Below are positions 5,943-5,943 of a DNA stretch of 5,943 nucleotides, piece after piece (position 1 is the first letter of the stretch; each line of letters starts with the position of its first letter). Origin of the DNA: an uncultured Clostridia bacterium (lineage in GTDB: Bacteria > Bacillota > Clostridia > TANB77 > CAG-508); contig CALXRJ010000200.1 of assembly GCA_944390615.1 (NCBI GenBank), positions 1 to 5,943 on the forward strand. Direction: 5' to 3'. The notes under the pieces were generated by a model that worked only from the letters and a program-made list of their open reading frames with translations, had not been told where the DNA came from and searched no databases. Made by a program: the position numbers and the translations under genes.

Positions 5943-5943
5943 G

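Overview
The window is almost entirely one gene on the minus strand. An uninterrupted reading frame starts at an ATG at 5771-5769 and runs 1,923 codons to the left edge without a stop, so the C-terminus lies outside the window. The protein begins with a type IV prepilin-like signal (short basic leader, Gly10, then a hydrophobic helix) and continues as a very long string of immunoglobulin-like and fibronectin-III-like beta domains. It is best read as a giant surface stalk or adhesin held in the membrane, or in a pilus-like fibre, by a pilin-type N-terminus. I know of no specific gene name for it.

The organism looks like a low-GC Gram-positive bacterium, probably an uncultured or gut-type Clostridia relative. 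The DNA is visibly A/T-rich, Arg is written almost only as AGA, all Trp codons are TGG, and the N-terminus (G|ITLMALVVT..., then GDNGII) is of a kind I associate with Clostridia. This is inference from style, not a database match.

Layout, reading the minus strand from the right edge. Positions 5943-5892 may hold the last codons of an upstream gene, including a (CT/AG)13 dinucleotide tract at 5897-5922. An A/T-rich stretch and a strong intrinsic terminator (5806-5856) follow. Then comes a 34-base gap with a -10-like box and a G-rich ribosome binding site, and the start codon at 5771. Residues 1-45 are the prepilin segment, 46-127 a helix and small N-terminal module, and 128-415 three non-repeated beta domains. 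Residues 416-988, 989-1562 and 1563 to the edge are three tandem copies of a 574-residue (1,722 bp) super-repeat. Each full copy contains six different beta domains (A-F).

The most notable feature is this super-repeat. From residue 446 to the edge the three copies stay in exact 574-codon register with no insertions or deletions. Their similarity is nevertheless patchy, with near-identical DNA blocks shared by different pairs of copies. This points to duplication of a whole six-domain cassette followed by homogenising recombination. The dinucleotide tract and the terminator just upstream may affect expression, but that is speculative. No RNA gene, CRISPR array, insertion sequence or plus-strand gene is supported.
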